The position numbers were made by a program, and so were the translations under genes. DNA of 64,000 bases from Streptomyces marianii (lineage in GTDB: Bacteria > Actinomycetota > Actinomycetes > Streptomycetales > Streptomycetaceae). Where the stretch lies: NCBI RefSeq assembly GCF_005795905.1, contig NZ_VAWE01000001.1, positions 6,437,001 to 6,501,000 on the forward strand, read 5' to 3'. Positions 1 to 8,346 of the stretch are shown here, one piece after another; positions within the stretch are counted from its first letter, which is position 1; each line of letters opens with the position of its first letter. The notes beneath the pieces are model-generated. The model searched no databases and was not told the origin of the DNA. It worked only from the letters and a program-made list of their open reading frames with translations.

Positions 1-90
1 GTCGTCGTCGTCCGGGCGGTCACGGAGGCCGCCGACCCCGCCGAGGCCGCCGCCCGTCTCGCCGAGCGGATACGGGCCCACGCGCAGTAG
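1..90 (+). CDS. C-terminal end of an unidentified gene (truncated by window)
   Basis: The first 90 bases read in frame to a TAG stop and encode about 29 residues, rich in Ala, Arg and Glu and ending RIRAHAQ. The helix-like composition and G/C third positions fit the tail of a real protein. The body lies outside the window, so no function can be given. It precedes metF by 76 bases on the same strand. Confidence 0.55.
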   Translation, partial: VVVVRAVTEAADPAEAAARLAERIRAHAQ

Positions 91-131
91 GCCGTTTCAT
101 GAGCGATCCGTGTCCGATGGGTGGAATCCGG

Positions 132-160
132 TTGGGCGACCGCTGCCCCGTGGATAACCT
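132..160 (+). promoter_or_regulatory. Candidate leaderless promoter of metF
   Basis: A -35-like TTGGGC (132-137), a 17-base spacer and a -10-like TAACCT (155-160) end six bases before the metF ATG at 167. No Shine-Dalgarno sequence precedes that ATG. The geometry places the transcript start at or next to the A of ATG, as in leaderless actinobacterial mRNAs. This is inferred from spacing only. Confidence 0.5.
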
Positions 161-166
161 GCGACT

Positions 167-1084
167 ATGGCCCTCGGCACAGCTTCCACCCGGACGGATC
201 GCGCACGCACCGTGCGCGAGCTGCTCGCCACCGACAAGACCTCGTACTCCTTCGAGTTCTGGGCGCCCAAGACGGAGAAGGGCGAGCGGAACCTCTGGAA
301 CGCGCTGCGGCGTGTCGAGGCGGTACAGCCCAGCTTCGTCTCGGTGACCTACGGTGCCGGGGGATCCACCCGCGCGGGCACGGTCAAGGCCACCCAGCAG
401 ATCGCCGCCGACACCACGCTCACCCCGGTCGCGCACCTCACCGCGGTCAACCACTCCGTCGCGGAGCTGCGCAACATGATCGGCCAGTACGCGGACGCCG
501 GGATCAGGAACATCCTGGCCGTCCGCGGCGACCCGCCCGGCGACCCGATGGGCGAGTGGGTCGAGCATCCGGACGGTGTGCGGTACGCGGCGGAGCTCGT
601 CCGGCTGATCAAGGAGTCGGGCGACTTCTGCGTCGGCGTCGCGGCCTTCCCCGAGATGCACCCCCGCTCCAGCGAGTGGCAGACGGACATCGGGCACTTC
701 GTGGACAAGTGCCGCGCCGGTGCGGACTATGCGATCACTCAGATGTTCTTCCGCGTCGAGGACTATCTGCGGCTGCGCGACAGCGTCGCGGAGGCGGGCT
801 GCGAGACCCCGATCATCCCCGAGATCATGCCCGTCACCAGCGTGCGGCAGATCGAACGGTTCGCCCAGCTCAGCAACGCGTTGTTCCCCGCCGAACTCGA
901 ACAGAGGATCCGCGCCGTCGCGGACGACCCCGCCGCTGTACGCTCCATCGGTATCGAGTTCGCGACGGAGTTCTGCGCACGGCTGCTCTCGGAGGGCGTC
1001 CCCGGGCTGCACTTCATCACACTCAACAACTCCACGGCGACGCTCGAAATCTACGAGAATCTCGGACTGCACCAGCAGTCGTGA
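167..1084 (+). CDS. metF: 5,10-methylenetetrahydrofolate reductase
   Basis: Cytosolic flavoenzyme that reduces 5,10-methylene-THF to 5-methyl-THF, the methyl donor for methionine synthesis. The 305 residues match the usual bacterial MetF length. SFEFWAPK near residues 28-35 carries the expected catalytic Glu (E30). Further family motifs are [10 protein letters not shown], a HLTAVNHS segment, and [10 protein letters not shown] with the substrate/FAD-binding region around it. Near the C-terminus LHFITLNNS closes the TIM barrel. The ATG at 167 is chosen because homology begins soon after it and a promoter-like -10 lies directly upstream. The next gene starts 52 bases downstream on the same strand and may be co-transcribed. 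Confidence 0.95.
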   Translation: MALGTASTRTDRARTVRELLATDKTSYSFEFWAPKTEKGERNLWNALRRVEAVQPSFVSVTYGAGGSTRAGTVKATQQIAADTTLTPVAHLTAVNHSVAELRNMIGQYADAGIRNILAVRGDPPGDPMGEWVEHPDGVRYAAELVRLIKESGDFCVGVAAFPEMHPRSSEWQTDIGHFVDKCRAGADYAITQMFFRVEDYLRLRDSVAEAGCETPIIPEIMPVTSVRQIERFAQLSNALFPAELEQRIRAVADDPAAVRSIGIEFATEFCARLLSEGVPGLHFITLNNSTATLEIYENLGLHQQS

Positions 1085-1136
1085 ACGGCCGCACCCGTCG
1101 CAACCCCGGGCGGGAGGCCGCAGGAGAGGGGCGGGC

Positions 1137-2045
1137 ATGGGCTGGACGGTGCTCTACATCGCGTTCGGCATTGTCGCGCTGTGGCTGCTCGGCGAGGTGC
1201 TGCTGCAGTACAAGGCGCGGCTGCGCTGGCGGCTGGTCGCCTTCGTCGGCTTCCTGGGCGTGGTCGTCGGTGCGCTGATGCCGAACGTCATCGTGATCGG
1301 CGTGGGCGCGGCGGCCTTCGCGGTCGGCCAGACGTACGTCACGCTCTCCTTCCGGCGCGGCTTCTCCACCGGCTGGGCGCTGGGCGGCAGCCCGGGCTCC
1401 AGCCGCCGCCGGAGGTCCTCCGCCCCCGTCGACCGTGACCCCGTGCTGGAGGTGACGGGCATCGACTACGAGGACTCCTACGACGACTCCTACGACGACT
1501 CCGGTCGTCCCCGTCCGTCCGGCCCCGACCCGGACGGGTCCCCGTCCGCCGAGACCACGGCCGTCTACGAGCCGCAGCCGCTCCCGGAGGACACCGGGCA
1601 GTACGCCGTCTACTCCGACGCGGCCCACACGGCGAACCACACCCAGGCCGGCGGCGACGCCCACTACGACGGCTACTCCACCGGCTACGCCGACGCCTAC
1701 TCCCAGGGCCACGACTACCAGCAGCCGGCGGGGGCCCATGACGCGTACGCGGGGTCGTACGACTACGGCACCGGCGGGGGGCAGCAGCCGTACGCCGCCT
1801 GGCCCGACCCGTACGCAGGCGCGGCGCAGGGCTCCGGCTCGTACGAGAGCTACGGCGGCCAGCAGCAGTACGCCGACCCGTACGCGTCGCAGGGCTACAA
1901 CGAGACGCCGCCGGGCGGTGTGTGGGTGCCGCCCCAGCGCGACGGGGACCAGGCGCCGCCGCCGGCGGAGCAGCCCTCGCAGTACGGCTACGACCAGGGC
2001 TACCAGAGCGACCCCAACGGCCAGACCTACCGCTACCGGGACTAA
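1137..2045 (+). CDS. Membrane protein with Tyr/Gln/Gly-rich low-complexity tail
   Basis: 302 residues. The N-terminus has two hydrophobic segments (about residues 2-19 and 28-60, with MPNVIVIGVGAAAFAVG), followed by basic SRRRRSS. The remaining roughly 200 residues are low complexity: acidic Asp/Tyr repeats (DSYDDSYDDS), then repeated Tyr-Gly-Gln-Ala-Asp-Pro motifs such as QQQYADPYASQGY. The tail is probably disordered and cytoplasmic, and may self-associate. The start is the ATG at 1137 with AGGAGAG about ten bases upstream. The function is not recognised. It lies just downstream of metF, and the next gene is convergent. Confidence 0.85.
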   Translation: MGWTVLYIAFGIVALWLLGEVLLQYKARLRWRLVAFVGFLGVVVGALMPNVIVIGVGAAAFAVGQTYVTLSFRRGFSTGWALGGSPGSSRRRRSSAPVDRDPVLEVTGIDYEDSYDDSYDDSGRPRPSGPDPDGSPSAETTAVYEPQPLPEDTGQYAVYSDAAHTANHTQAGGDAHYDGYSTGYADAYSQGHDYQQPAGAHDAYAGSYDYGTGGGQQPYAAWPDPYAGAAQGSGSYESYGGQQQYADPYASQGYNETPPGGVWVPPQRDGDQAPPPAEQPSQYGYDQGYQSDPNGQTYRYRD

Positions 2046-2359
2046 TCGCAGTGCTCCCCCGCGTCCCGGCGGCCCATCGGCGCGTGGAGCCGGGCGCCTG
2101 GAATCCGGGACGCGGCCCCGGGCTCTTGGATCCCGGGACGCGGTACCCGGCTCGTGCGTCCCGGGCGCCGGAGGGGTACCGTCCGCGCCCCGTCCTCCGA
2201 GCGCTCCGTCGCGGTTGGACCGCCCGGGGCGGGAGTGGCGCACGTTCCAGACCGTCACCCGGCCGGGGCGCCGCGATACGGAGCCGCACAGCGGGGCCTT
2301 CGACGCCCGGTCGCCCCGGAGAGCGAGGCCCTCCGCCGCCGGAAGGGCCCCGGACCAGG
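2046..2359. other. Intergenic region between convergent genes
   Basis: About 314 bases between two convergent genes. No reading frame with a plausible start, ribosome site or recognisable protein was found. It contains imperfect direct and inverted repeats of a CCCGGGACGCGG-like unit around 2105-2165. These could fold and help end transcription from both sides, but no clean stem is seen. Confidence 0.5.
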
Positions 2360-3886
2360 TCACTGCGAACCGCGGAAGTCCGCGCCCTCCACGATGAGGC
2401 CGGTCACCAGCGCGCCCGACATGCCGCTGTGCGCGAGTCCGCCGCCGGGATGCGACCAGCCGCCCGCGAAGTACACCCCGGGCACCGGTGAGACGTTCGC
2501 CGCGGGCAGCAGTGCCCCGCCCGCTCCGGCCAGTGCCGGTCCGGGCACCCGGGGCGTGCCCGTCTCCCGGAAGGTGTCGGCGGGTGTGCGCACCTCGCGC
2601 CACAGAAGCCGCTCCCGCAGACCGGGAACGGCCGCCTCCGCGGCGGCCGTCATCCGGTCCGCGAACGCCTCCACGCCCGTGGCGTCCCCGTCCGTCACGT
2701 GCTCGCCCCACGAGGGGTCCGACATCCGGTCGCCGGTCCCGGCGGGAACGGTCGCGGTCACCGTGACCGCCTCGTGGCCGCCGGGCCGCAGCCGCTCGTC
2801 GTCGGGTCGCAGCACCACGACCGTCGGGCGGTCGCACAGCCGCCCCGCGGACAGCGCCGCCGACTCCCCGGCCCGGTCGGGCGAGTGCACCACCGTCCGG
2901 TGCGCCGCGTCAGCCGCCCGGGCGCCGCGCAGTGCCAGGCAGACGGTGACCCGCCCGGTCCGCACCGCCGACTGGTGGTGCGGCCACTCGTCCGGGGAGG
3001 CCCACGGCAGGACCCGGTCCCGGTACAGCGCGGGCACGGGTGCGCCCGTGACCACATGGTCGGCCTCGGCCGTGCTGCCGTCCGCCAGCTCCACGCCGAC
3101 CGCCCGGCCGTCCTCGATCCGTATCTCCGTCACCTCGGTGCCGAGGACGAACTCCACCCCCCGTGCCAGGCACCGCTCGTGGACCGCGTCCGCGAGTGCC
3201 CGCATCCCGCCCCGCACGTACCAACTGCCGAAGGTCTGCTCCATGTAGGGCAGGACGGCGGCGGACGCGGGCGCGGTGGCGGGGTCGAAGCCGTACGCCA
3301 GGGCGTGGCTCTCCAGCAGCGCCGCCAGCCGCGGGTCCCGTAGCTCACGCCGGCCCACCTCGGCCAGGGTGCGCGCCGGGCGCCGCAACAGGCCGCCCTT
3401 GAGCGCCGGGTACGGGTCCCGGGCGAAGCGGGAGGTCTCCGGGGGCAGCGGCTCCTCCAGCAGCGGGCGCCGCGAACGGTCCCAGGCGTCCCGCGCACGC
3501 CCCAGGAACTCGCCCCAGCGTTCGCCGGCTCCGGTGCCGAGAGCTCCGTCCAGCGCAGCGACGACACCCGCACGCGAGGCGTTCGGCAGGGTCACGGCCG
3601 TGCCGTCCGCGAAGACATGACGGCTCGCCGGGTCCACCTGGACCAGCTCCACGCACTTCTCCAGCGGCTCCTTGCCGGTCTTCACGAAGAAGTCCCGCCA
3701 GACGGCGGGCAGATGGAGCAGGCCGGGCCCGGTGTCGAAGGCGAAGCCGGCGCGCTCGAACCGGCGCACCCCGCCGCCGTACGTGTCCGTCCGCTCGAAC
3801 ACCGTCACCCGGTGTCCCGCCACGGCCAGCCGGGCGGCTGCCGCCATGGCGCCCATCCCGGCGCCGATCACCACAATCCGTGCCAT
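2360..3886 (-). CDS. CrtI/phytoene-desaturase-family FAD-dependent oxidoreductase
   Basis: 508 residues. The N-terminus has a Rossmann dinucleotide-binding motif (VIGAGMGAMAAAARLA) followed by VTVFERTDTYGG, typical of carotenoid desaturase/isomerase-type flavoproteins. The C-terminus ends with VYFAGGWSHPGGGLAHSGMSG, the second FAD-binding segment of the family. The length fits CrtI/CrtN relatives. No carotenoid genes (crtB, crtE, crtY) lie nearby, so the substrate cannot be inferred; homologues act on carotenoids and other polyenes. The start ATG at 3886 directly precedes the Rossmann motif. It is convergent with the preceding gene. Confidence 0.85.
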   Translation of the reverse strand: MARIVVIGAGMGAMAAAARLAVAGHRVTVFERTDTYGGGVRRFERAGFAFDTGPGLLHLPAVWRDFFVKTGKEPLEKCVELVQVDPASRHVFADGTAVTLPNASRAGVVAALDGALGTGAGERWGEFLGRARDAWDRSRRPLLEEPLPPETSRFARDPYPALKGGLLRRPARTLAEVGRRELRDPRLAALLESHALAYGFDPATAPASAAVLPYMEQTFGSWYVRGGMRALADAVHERCLARGVEFVLGTEVTEIRIEDGRAVGVELADGSTAEADHVVTGAPVPALYRDRVLPWASPDEWPHHQSAVRTGRVTVCLALRGARAADAAHRTVVHSPDRAGESAALSAGRLCDRPTVVVLRPDDERLRPGGHEAVTVTATVPAGTGDRMSDPSWGEHVTDGDATGVEAFADRMTAAAEAAVPGLRERLLWREVRTPADTFRETGTPRVPGPALAGAGGALLPAANVSPVPGVYFAGGWSHPGGGLAHSGMSGALVTGLIVEGADFRGSQ

Positions 3887-4455
3887 GCCAGGGACTGTAT
3901 CGGCAGCCTTCGACAGTCACCGTGGCGGTGGCCGCGGCAGGCCCGCGGCGCGCGCCGTGCCTCCCGGCGCCGGGTGGGAGAGGCGGATCCGCGGGGCGGG
4001 GAGGGCCGGTGCCACGTGCCCCGGCACGAGCGGCGTCGCCGCGGCGATCGCCGCCACCGGGTGGACGGGGAGGCGGTCGTGACCAGCCCGCACCCGGGGC
4101 GGGAGGGGGTGAGCACGGGCCTCTGAGTATCCGTACCTAGTGGGGGAGATGAGTAGGCGCGCGGATGGGGCCGACCGGCGCGGACGGAAGAGTGGAGGCC
4201 ACGGAGGGGCGCGGCGCCGGCACCGCCGGCACGGGGCGGCGGAACGGCGCGGCGCACCTGCGAGCGGGGGTTGCCCGGACCCGGGGGAACAGCGGTACAG
4301 GGCAGCGGGGGAACGAAGGGGAAACGCCGGTGGGGCGAAGCTCGGAGGATCGAGCTTCGCCCCACCGGCACTCGTCGTTCGTGCTCTCGGTGCCCTCGGC
4401 GGGCGGTGCGGTCACGGCCCACCGGGAGCCCGTGACGGCACGGGGGACGGAGGCG
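3887..4455. other. Intergenic region containing one strong terminator
   Basis: About 570 bases with no supportable gene. It holds a perfect hairpin at 4326-4369. A locally AT-richer stretch at about 4125-4156 (TGAGTATCCGTACCTAG, then GGGGGAGATGAG) stands out from the G/C background and could be a promoter or the relic of a ribosome site, but the frame after it does not resemble a known protein. Confidence 0.5.
4326..4369 (-). terminator. Perfect 19-bp hairpin terminator after tetR
   Basis: GCCGGTGGGGCGAAGCTCG (4326-4344) is exactly complementary to 4351-4369, with a six-base loop GAGGAT. It lies about 85 bases past the stop codon of the TetR gene on the minus strand. No T-run follows, which is normal for Streptomyces terminators. 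Confidence 0.8.
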
Positions 4456-5064
4456 TCAGCAGCCGCTGACCCGCCCGTGGAGCAGACGGGAGAGGGCCGA
4501 GTGCACGTCGTCGATCGACCGCTCCCGCTGGAACGCCTGCCAGTCGAGCGCCGCCACCAGCACCATCCCGACCAGCGCGGCCGAGGTCAGCGGAATGTCG
4601 ATCTCCTCGCTCAGCTCGCCGCGCTCGACCCCTTCCCTGAGGACGGTCTCGACGACGGCGACCGCCTGCTGACGGACCACCATCAGCGTCGACTGCCAGG
4701 CGCGGTTGGTGCGCCACAGCTCGGCGACGTACAGCTGGGTGAAGGCCGGGTAGCGGTCGATGAAGACCAGGCCGGCCCGGATCATCCCGTCCAGGGCCTC
4801 GATCTTGGTGCCGCCCCGCCGCTCCGCCTCGTCGGCGGCCTCCTGCAGCGAGGAGGCCAGCAGGCCGACCCCGTACCGCAGCAGTTCCTCGAAGAGCTCG
4901 GCCTTGCTCTTGAAGTTGTAGTAGACCGTGCCCTTGGCGACGCCGGCCCGCTCGGCGATCTCGTCGACCGTGGTGGCGGAGAAGCCCTGTTCGGCGATGA
5001 GGGTCACCGCCGCCTCGTAGAGCTTGGCGCGGGTGGCCTGTCTCCGGGTGCTGCTGCTGTTCAT
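4456..5064 (-). CDS. TetR/AcrR-family transcriptional repressor
   Basis: 202 residues from the ATG at 5064; a GTG at 5079 would add five residues, and neither has a strong ribosome site. The N-terminal helix-turn-helix is clear: LYEAAVTLIAEQGFSATTV, then AERAGVAKGTVYYNFKSK. The rest is a helical ligand-binding and dimerisation domain of the usual length. It is the last gene of a three-gene minus-strand operon with the YhgE/Pip protein and the ATPase-like protein. Its likely operator is the palindrome at 8286-8299 in the operon promoter, making this an autoregulated efflux or envelope-stress module. That regulatory link is inferred from position and symmetry. Confidence 0.9.
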   Translation of the reverse strand: MNSSSTRRQATRAKLYEAAVTLIAEQGFSATTVDEIAERAGVAKGTVYYNFKSKAELFEELLRYGVGLLASSLQEAADEAERRGGTKIEALDGMIRAGLVFIDRYPAFTQLYVAELWRTNRAWQSTLMVVRQQAVAVVETVLREGVERGELSEEIDIPLTSAALVGMVLVAALDWQAFQRERSIDDVHSALSRLLHGRVSGC

Positions 5065-5092
5065 GGTGCCGATTCTCACAGGTCCACCCGTC

Positions 5093-7180
5093 TCACAGGC
5101 TCAGCTCGGGGTGAAGACGGTCGAACGTCCACACCTGCTTGCGACGTGCCGACAGGGCGGTGAGGGCGAGGGCCCCGGCGGTGAACGCCACGAGGACGGC
5201 CACGGCCTGCCACACCGGCCCGATGCCGCCGCCCGTGATGAGCCGGCGCAGCGCCTCGACCACGTACGTCATCGGCAGGAAGGGGTGGACGGCGTTGAAG
5301 AACGGCGGGCTCGTCTGGACGGGGTAGGTGCCGCCCGCCGAGGTCAGCTGCAGCATCAGCAGAGCGAGCACCAGGATCCGGCCCGCCGCGCCGAAGCGGG
5401 CGTTGAGCCACTGGATGATCGCGGCGAAGCAGCACACGACCAGGGCGAGGAAGCCGACCGTCCCGGCGGTGCGGGCCATCTCCAGCCCCAGTCCCCAGTG
5501 GAGCACGGCCATCAGCGCGCCGACCTGGAGCAGTCCGATCGCGGCGACCGGCAGCCAGCCGGCGACGGCGATCCGCCAGGCCGAGGCGCCTGCGGCGAGG
5601 GCGCGCCGGTTGAGCGGCTGGATCAGCATGTACGCCACCATGGCGCCCACCCAGAGGGAGAGCGGGATGAAGTACGGGGCGAAGCCCGTGCCGTAGTTGT
5701 CCGCCTTGTGCAGGGACTGGGACGCGAGCTGGACCGGGTCGGCCATCACGTCCGTGCGCAGGTCGCGCTCCTGCTTGTCGTAGTCGGGGATCTTGCCGAC
5801 GCCGTCGTTCAGCCCGCCGGCCAGCTCGCCCGAGCCGTCGACGAGCTTGAACATGCCGCCGTCGAGGTCGTGCGCACCGCTCTTGAGCCTGCCCACGCCG
5901 GTGTCGAGGTCGGTGGACCCGGTGCGCGCGCTGCCCAGGCCCTCGTGGAGGTCGCCGGCGCCCTTGGCGACCTTGCGCGCTCCGGAGTTCAGCCGGTTGA
6001 CGTCCGCGACGGCCTTCTCGACGTCGTCCTCGAGGGTGGGGGAGCGGTCGGCGAGATCCTTGGCCATCTTCTGGATCGCGGCGAGCCGGGCGTCGAGCTG
6101 CTCGAGTTCGCCGCTGTTGTCCCGCACGAGCTTGACGACGTCGTCGGCGACCGCGGCGGAGTCGGCCGTCGCGGTCTCGGCCTTCTCCAGCACGGAGCAG
6201 ACTGCGGGGTCGGGCAGAACGGCGTCCTCGCAGCGGGACTTGTGCAGAGCGGCCGCCTTGTCGGCGGCGTCGTGCGCCTTGGTCGCGGCGGCGGGGGCGG
6301 TCGTCACGAGGAGGTCGAGATGGCTGCGGGCGGCGCGGGCGCCGTTCTCCACGAACCGCGCGTGCTCGCCGATCGTGGCGCCCTTGTCCTTGATGTAGGG
6401 CCGGACGTCGGCCGCGATGCCGTTGACCTTGTCGGCCAGCCGCTGGGTGCCGGCGGCGACCTCGCGGGCGCCCTTCTCCAGCTTCTCGGCGCCGTCGTCG
6501 AGGCGGGTGATGCCGCCCGCGAGTTTCCCGCTGCCGTCCTTGGCGTCCTTCAGGCCGTCGGCGAGTTCCTTGGAGCCCTCCTTCGCCTTGCCGATGCCGC
6601 CCTTGAGTTTGTCGGCGCCCTTCGCGGCCTTCTCGGTCGCGTCGTGGATGTCGGAGAACGAGATGAAGATCTTGTCGAGGAAGGAGCGGGAGGCGTTCTT
6701 GGACGCGGACTTGCGCACCTCGGCGAAGACCGTGCGGGATATCTGCCCGACGATGTAGTTGTTCGCGTCGTTCGTCCGCACCTCCAGCGCCCCGGTCTCC
6801 GGGGCGTCGCCGGAGGCGGAGGCGATGCGCTCGCTGAAGTCGGCGGGCATGGTCAGGGACAGGTAGTACGTACCGTTCTCGACGCCCTCGCGGGCGTCCC
6901 GGGCGCCCACCTCGTGCCAGTCGAAGACATCGCTCTCGCGCAGGCCCTCAGTGATCTCGTCGCCCGCGGCGATCTTCTTCCCGGCGGCGGTCGCGCCCTT
7001 GTCGTCGTTGACGAGCGCCACGGGGATCTTGTCGAGGCGGCTGTACGGGTCCCAGAACGACCACAGGTACAGGGCGCCGTAGAGCAGCGGAAGCAGCAGT
7101 ATCGCCACGAGCGCGGCGCGCGGCAGCCTGCCCCTGCCGAACCGCTTCAGCTCAAGCGCGGCCAGTTTCGGCGAGCGCAT
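5093..7180 (-). CDS. YhgE/Pip-domain multi-pass membrane protein
   Basis: 695 residues. One N-terminal transmembrane segment follows the basic start (LVAILLLPLLYGALYLW). Next comes a large extracytoplasmic region including the family motif IPVALVNDDKGATAAGKKIAAG (split around residue 60) and a YYLSLTMPADFS segment. Long heptad-like Gly/Ala/Asp/Leu repeats follow (for example GSKELADGLKDAKDGSGKLA). The C-terminal third has about five membrane helices, as in ABC-2-type permeases. This is the phage-infection-protein/YhgE family, relatives of ESX-type and export proteins whose substrate is unknown. The start overlaps the end of the upstream ATPase-like gene by 29 bases, so translation is likely coupled. 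Confidence 0.88.
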   Translation of the reverse strand: MRSPKLAALELKRFGRGRLPRAALVAILLLPLLYGALYLWSFWDPYSRLDKIPVALVNDDKGATAAGKKIAAGDEITEGLRESDVFDWHEVGARDAREGVENGTYYLSLTMPADFSERIASASGDAPETGALEVRTNDANNYIVGQISRTVFAEVRKSASKNASRSFLDKIFISFSDIHDATEKAAKGADKLKGGIGKAKEGSKELADGLKDAKDGSGKLAGGITRLDDGAEKLEKGAREVAAGTQRLADKVNGIAADVRPYIKDKGATIGEHARFVENGARAARSHLDLLVTTAPAAATKAHDAADKAAALHKSRCEDAVLPDPAVCSVLEKAETATADSAAVADDVVKLVRDNSGELEQLDARLAAIQKMAKDLADRSPTLEDDVEKAVADVNRLNSGARKVAKGAGDLHEGLGSARTGSTDLDTGVGRLKSGAHDLDGGMFKLVDGSGELAGGLNDGVGKIPDYDKQERDLRTDVMADPVQLASQSLHKADNYGTGFAPYFIPLSLWVGAMVAYMLIQPLNRRALAAGASAWRIAVAGWLPVAAIGLLQVGALMAVLHWGLGLEMARTAGTVGFLALVVCCFAAIIQWLNARFGAAGRILVLALLMLQLTSAGGTYPVQTSPPFFNAVHPFLPMTYVVEALRRLITGGGIGPVWQAVAVLVAFTAGALALTALSARRKQVWTFDRLHPELSL

Positions 7181-8267
7181 CGGCCGCCCCCTCCTCGGTG
7201 TCGTGCGTGGTCCGGTGCGTGGCGCCGGTCCCGCCGTCGTGCGCGCGGGTGCGGTCGGCGGAATCCGCTGCGGTGACCTTGTCCGCGTCCGCGTCCGTAC
7301 CTGCCGCGGTGCCGGGTCCGATGCCGGCGTCCCCCGCGTCCTTCGCCGACGCGGCCGGCTCCGCGCCGGAGTCCGTCACCCCGGCGGTCCCGCTGGCGGC
7401 CTCCCGCGGGTTTCCGCCCCCGGCCGCAGGGGGCTTCGGTGCGCCCGCGGCATCCGCGGCCTCGGCGCTGCCCCCGTGCTCGGCGCCGTTACCGCTCTTC
7501 GCGGCGGGCGCGTCGGGCGTACGGTCCGCCGTACCGCCGCCCGGCTCGTCCGCAGCGGCCGGGTGCGGCGCCCCCGCGCCGGTACGGACCACGACCGCGT
7601 CCCGAGGCGCCTCACTGCAGACCGCGAGCACGGTCGTGCCCCCGGCGGTGATGCCGCGCAGGAGGTCCCACGCCTCCGCCCGGTCCGCCTCGGAGAGCTT
7701 GAGGTCGGCGTCGTCGACGGCCAGCAGCCGCGGACGGCCGATCAGGCTGAGGGCCACGGAGAGGCGGAGGGCCTCCAGCCGTTCGAGATCCCGCACCGCC
7801 GTGCGCTCCGCCTTCGGCAGGGCGTCCACGTCGAGCCCGACGCGGCCCAGGGCCTCATCGATCCGCGCCCGGGCCGCCGCGGCCCGTTCCCCCGACGGCC
7901 TCAGCAGCGCCCGGAGCCCTCCGTCGAACCGCCGCTGCATCAACGCCCGCTCCCGCAGGTGCTCGGCCACGGTGAGCGCCGGGTCGAGATCGCTCACCCC
8001 CGGGACCGGCCCCAGCGCGCTGATCCGCCGGACGGCCGCCATCTTGCGCGGCAGCCGCAGCCCGCCCACCTCCGCGTACCCGTCCGCCGCCTTCATGCGT
8101 CCGGTGAGCGCGAGCAGCAGACAGGTGCGGCCCGAGCCCGACGGGCCCTCGATCGCGATGAGCGAGCCCGGGCCGGCCTCGACGTCCACCTTCCGGAACG
8201 CCCAGCCGCGCGGCCCCTTGAGGCCGAAGCCCTCGGCTCGTACGGCTGCCCCGTGTGGGCTGTCCAC
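7152..8267 (-). CDS. Degenerate ABC-type ATPase-like protein with Ala/Gly/Asp-rich tail
   Basis: 371 residues. The first ~230 have the outline of an ABC transporter nucleotide-binding domain, but its signatures are eroded. The P-loop reads GPSGSGRT (residues 41-48), with Arg47 where the catalytic Lys should be. No LSGGQ signature is visible. The Walker B-like region LLAVDDAD lacks the usual Glu after its Asp. The C-terminal ~130 residues are disordered Ala/Gly/Asp/Thr-rich sequence. It starts at a GTG (8267) with GGGGGAG upstream and overlaps the YhgE/Pip gene, so it probably partners that membrane protein, perhaps binding rather than hydrolysing ATP. Confidence 0.8.
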   Translation of the reverse strand: MDSPHGAAVRAEGFGLKGPRGWAFRKVDVEAGPGSLIAIEGPSGSGRTCLLLALTGRMKAADGYAEVGGLRLPRKMAAVRRISALGPVPGVSDLDPALTVAEHLRERALMQRRFDGGLRALLRPSGERAAAARARIDEALGRVGLDVDALPKAERTAVRDLERLEALRLSVALSLIGRPRLLAVDDADLKLSEADRAEAWDLLRGITAGGTTVLAVCSEAPRDAVVVRTGAGAPHPAAADEPGGGTADRTPDAPAAKSGNGAEHGGSAEAADAAGAPKPPAAGGGNPREAASGTAGVTDSGAEPAASAKDAGDAGIGPGTAAGTDADADKVTAADSADRTRAHDGGTGATHRTTHDTEEGAADALAETGRA

Positions 8268-8285
8268 GCGGCCTCCCCCTTTTGA

Positions 8286-8332
8286 ACTGACTGGTCAGTG
8301 CAAAACTTACTCCGTACCCGGGAACGAAGCAA
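8286..8332 (-). promoter_or_regulatory. Promoter with palindromic TetR-type operator
   Basis: On the minus strand, TTGCTT (8327-8332), a 17-base spacer and TAAGTT (8304-8309) form a good sigma-70-like promoter for the three-gene operon starting at 8267. The palindrome ACTGAC-CA-GTCAGT (8286-8299) sits just after the -10, over the expected transcript start. That is where the operon's own TetR protein would block transcription. Confidence 0.65.
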
Positions 8333-8346
8333 AACGGGGGGAGGGT

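Noticed and set aside
1023..2837. 604-codon minus-strand open frame
   Set aside because: It overlaps two well-supported genes, is a composition-driven shadow (Arg/Gly/Pro only), and has no domain or ribosome site.
4125..4160. A/T-richer motif GAGTATCCGTACCTAG followed by GGGGGAG and ATG
   Set aside because: It looks like a ribosome site before ATG at 4149, but the frame (MSRRADGADRRG...) is Arg/Gly composition-driven and runs through the tetR terminator hairpin, so no gene was called.
5024..7276. 750-codon plus-strand open frame
   Set aside because: It is exactly antisense to the YhgE/Pip gene, with low-complexity Val/Gly/Leu sequence and no motif.
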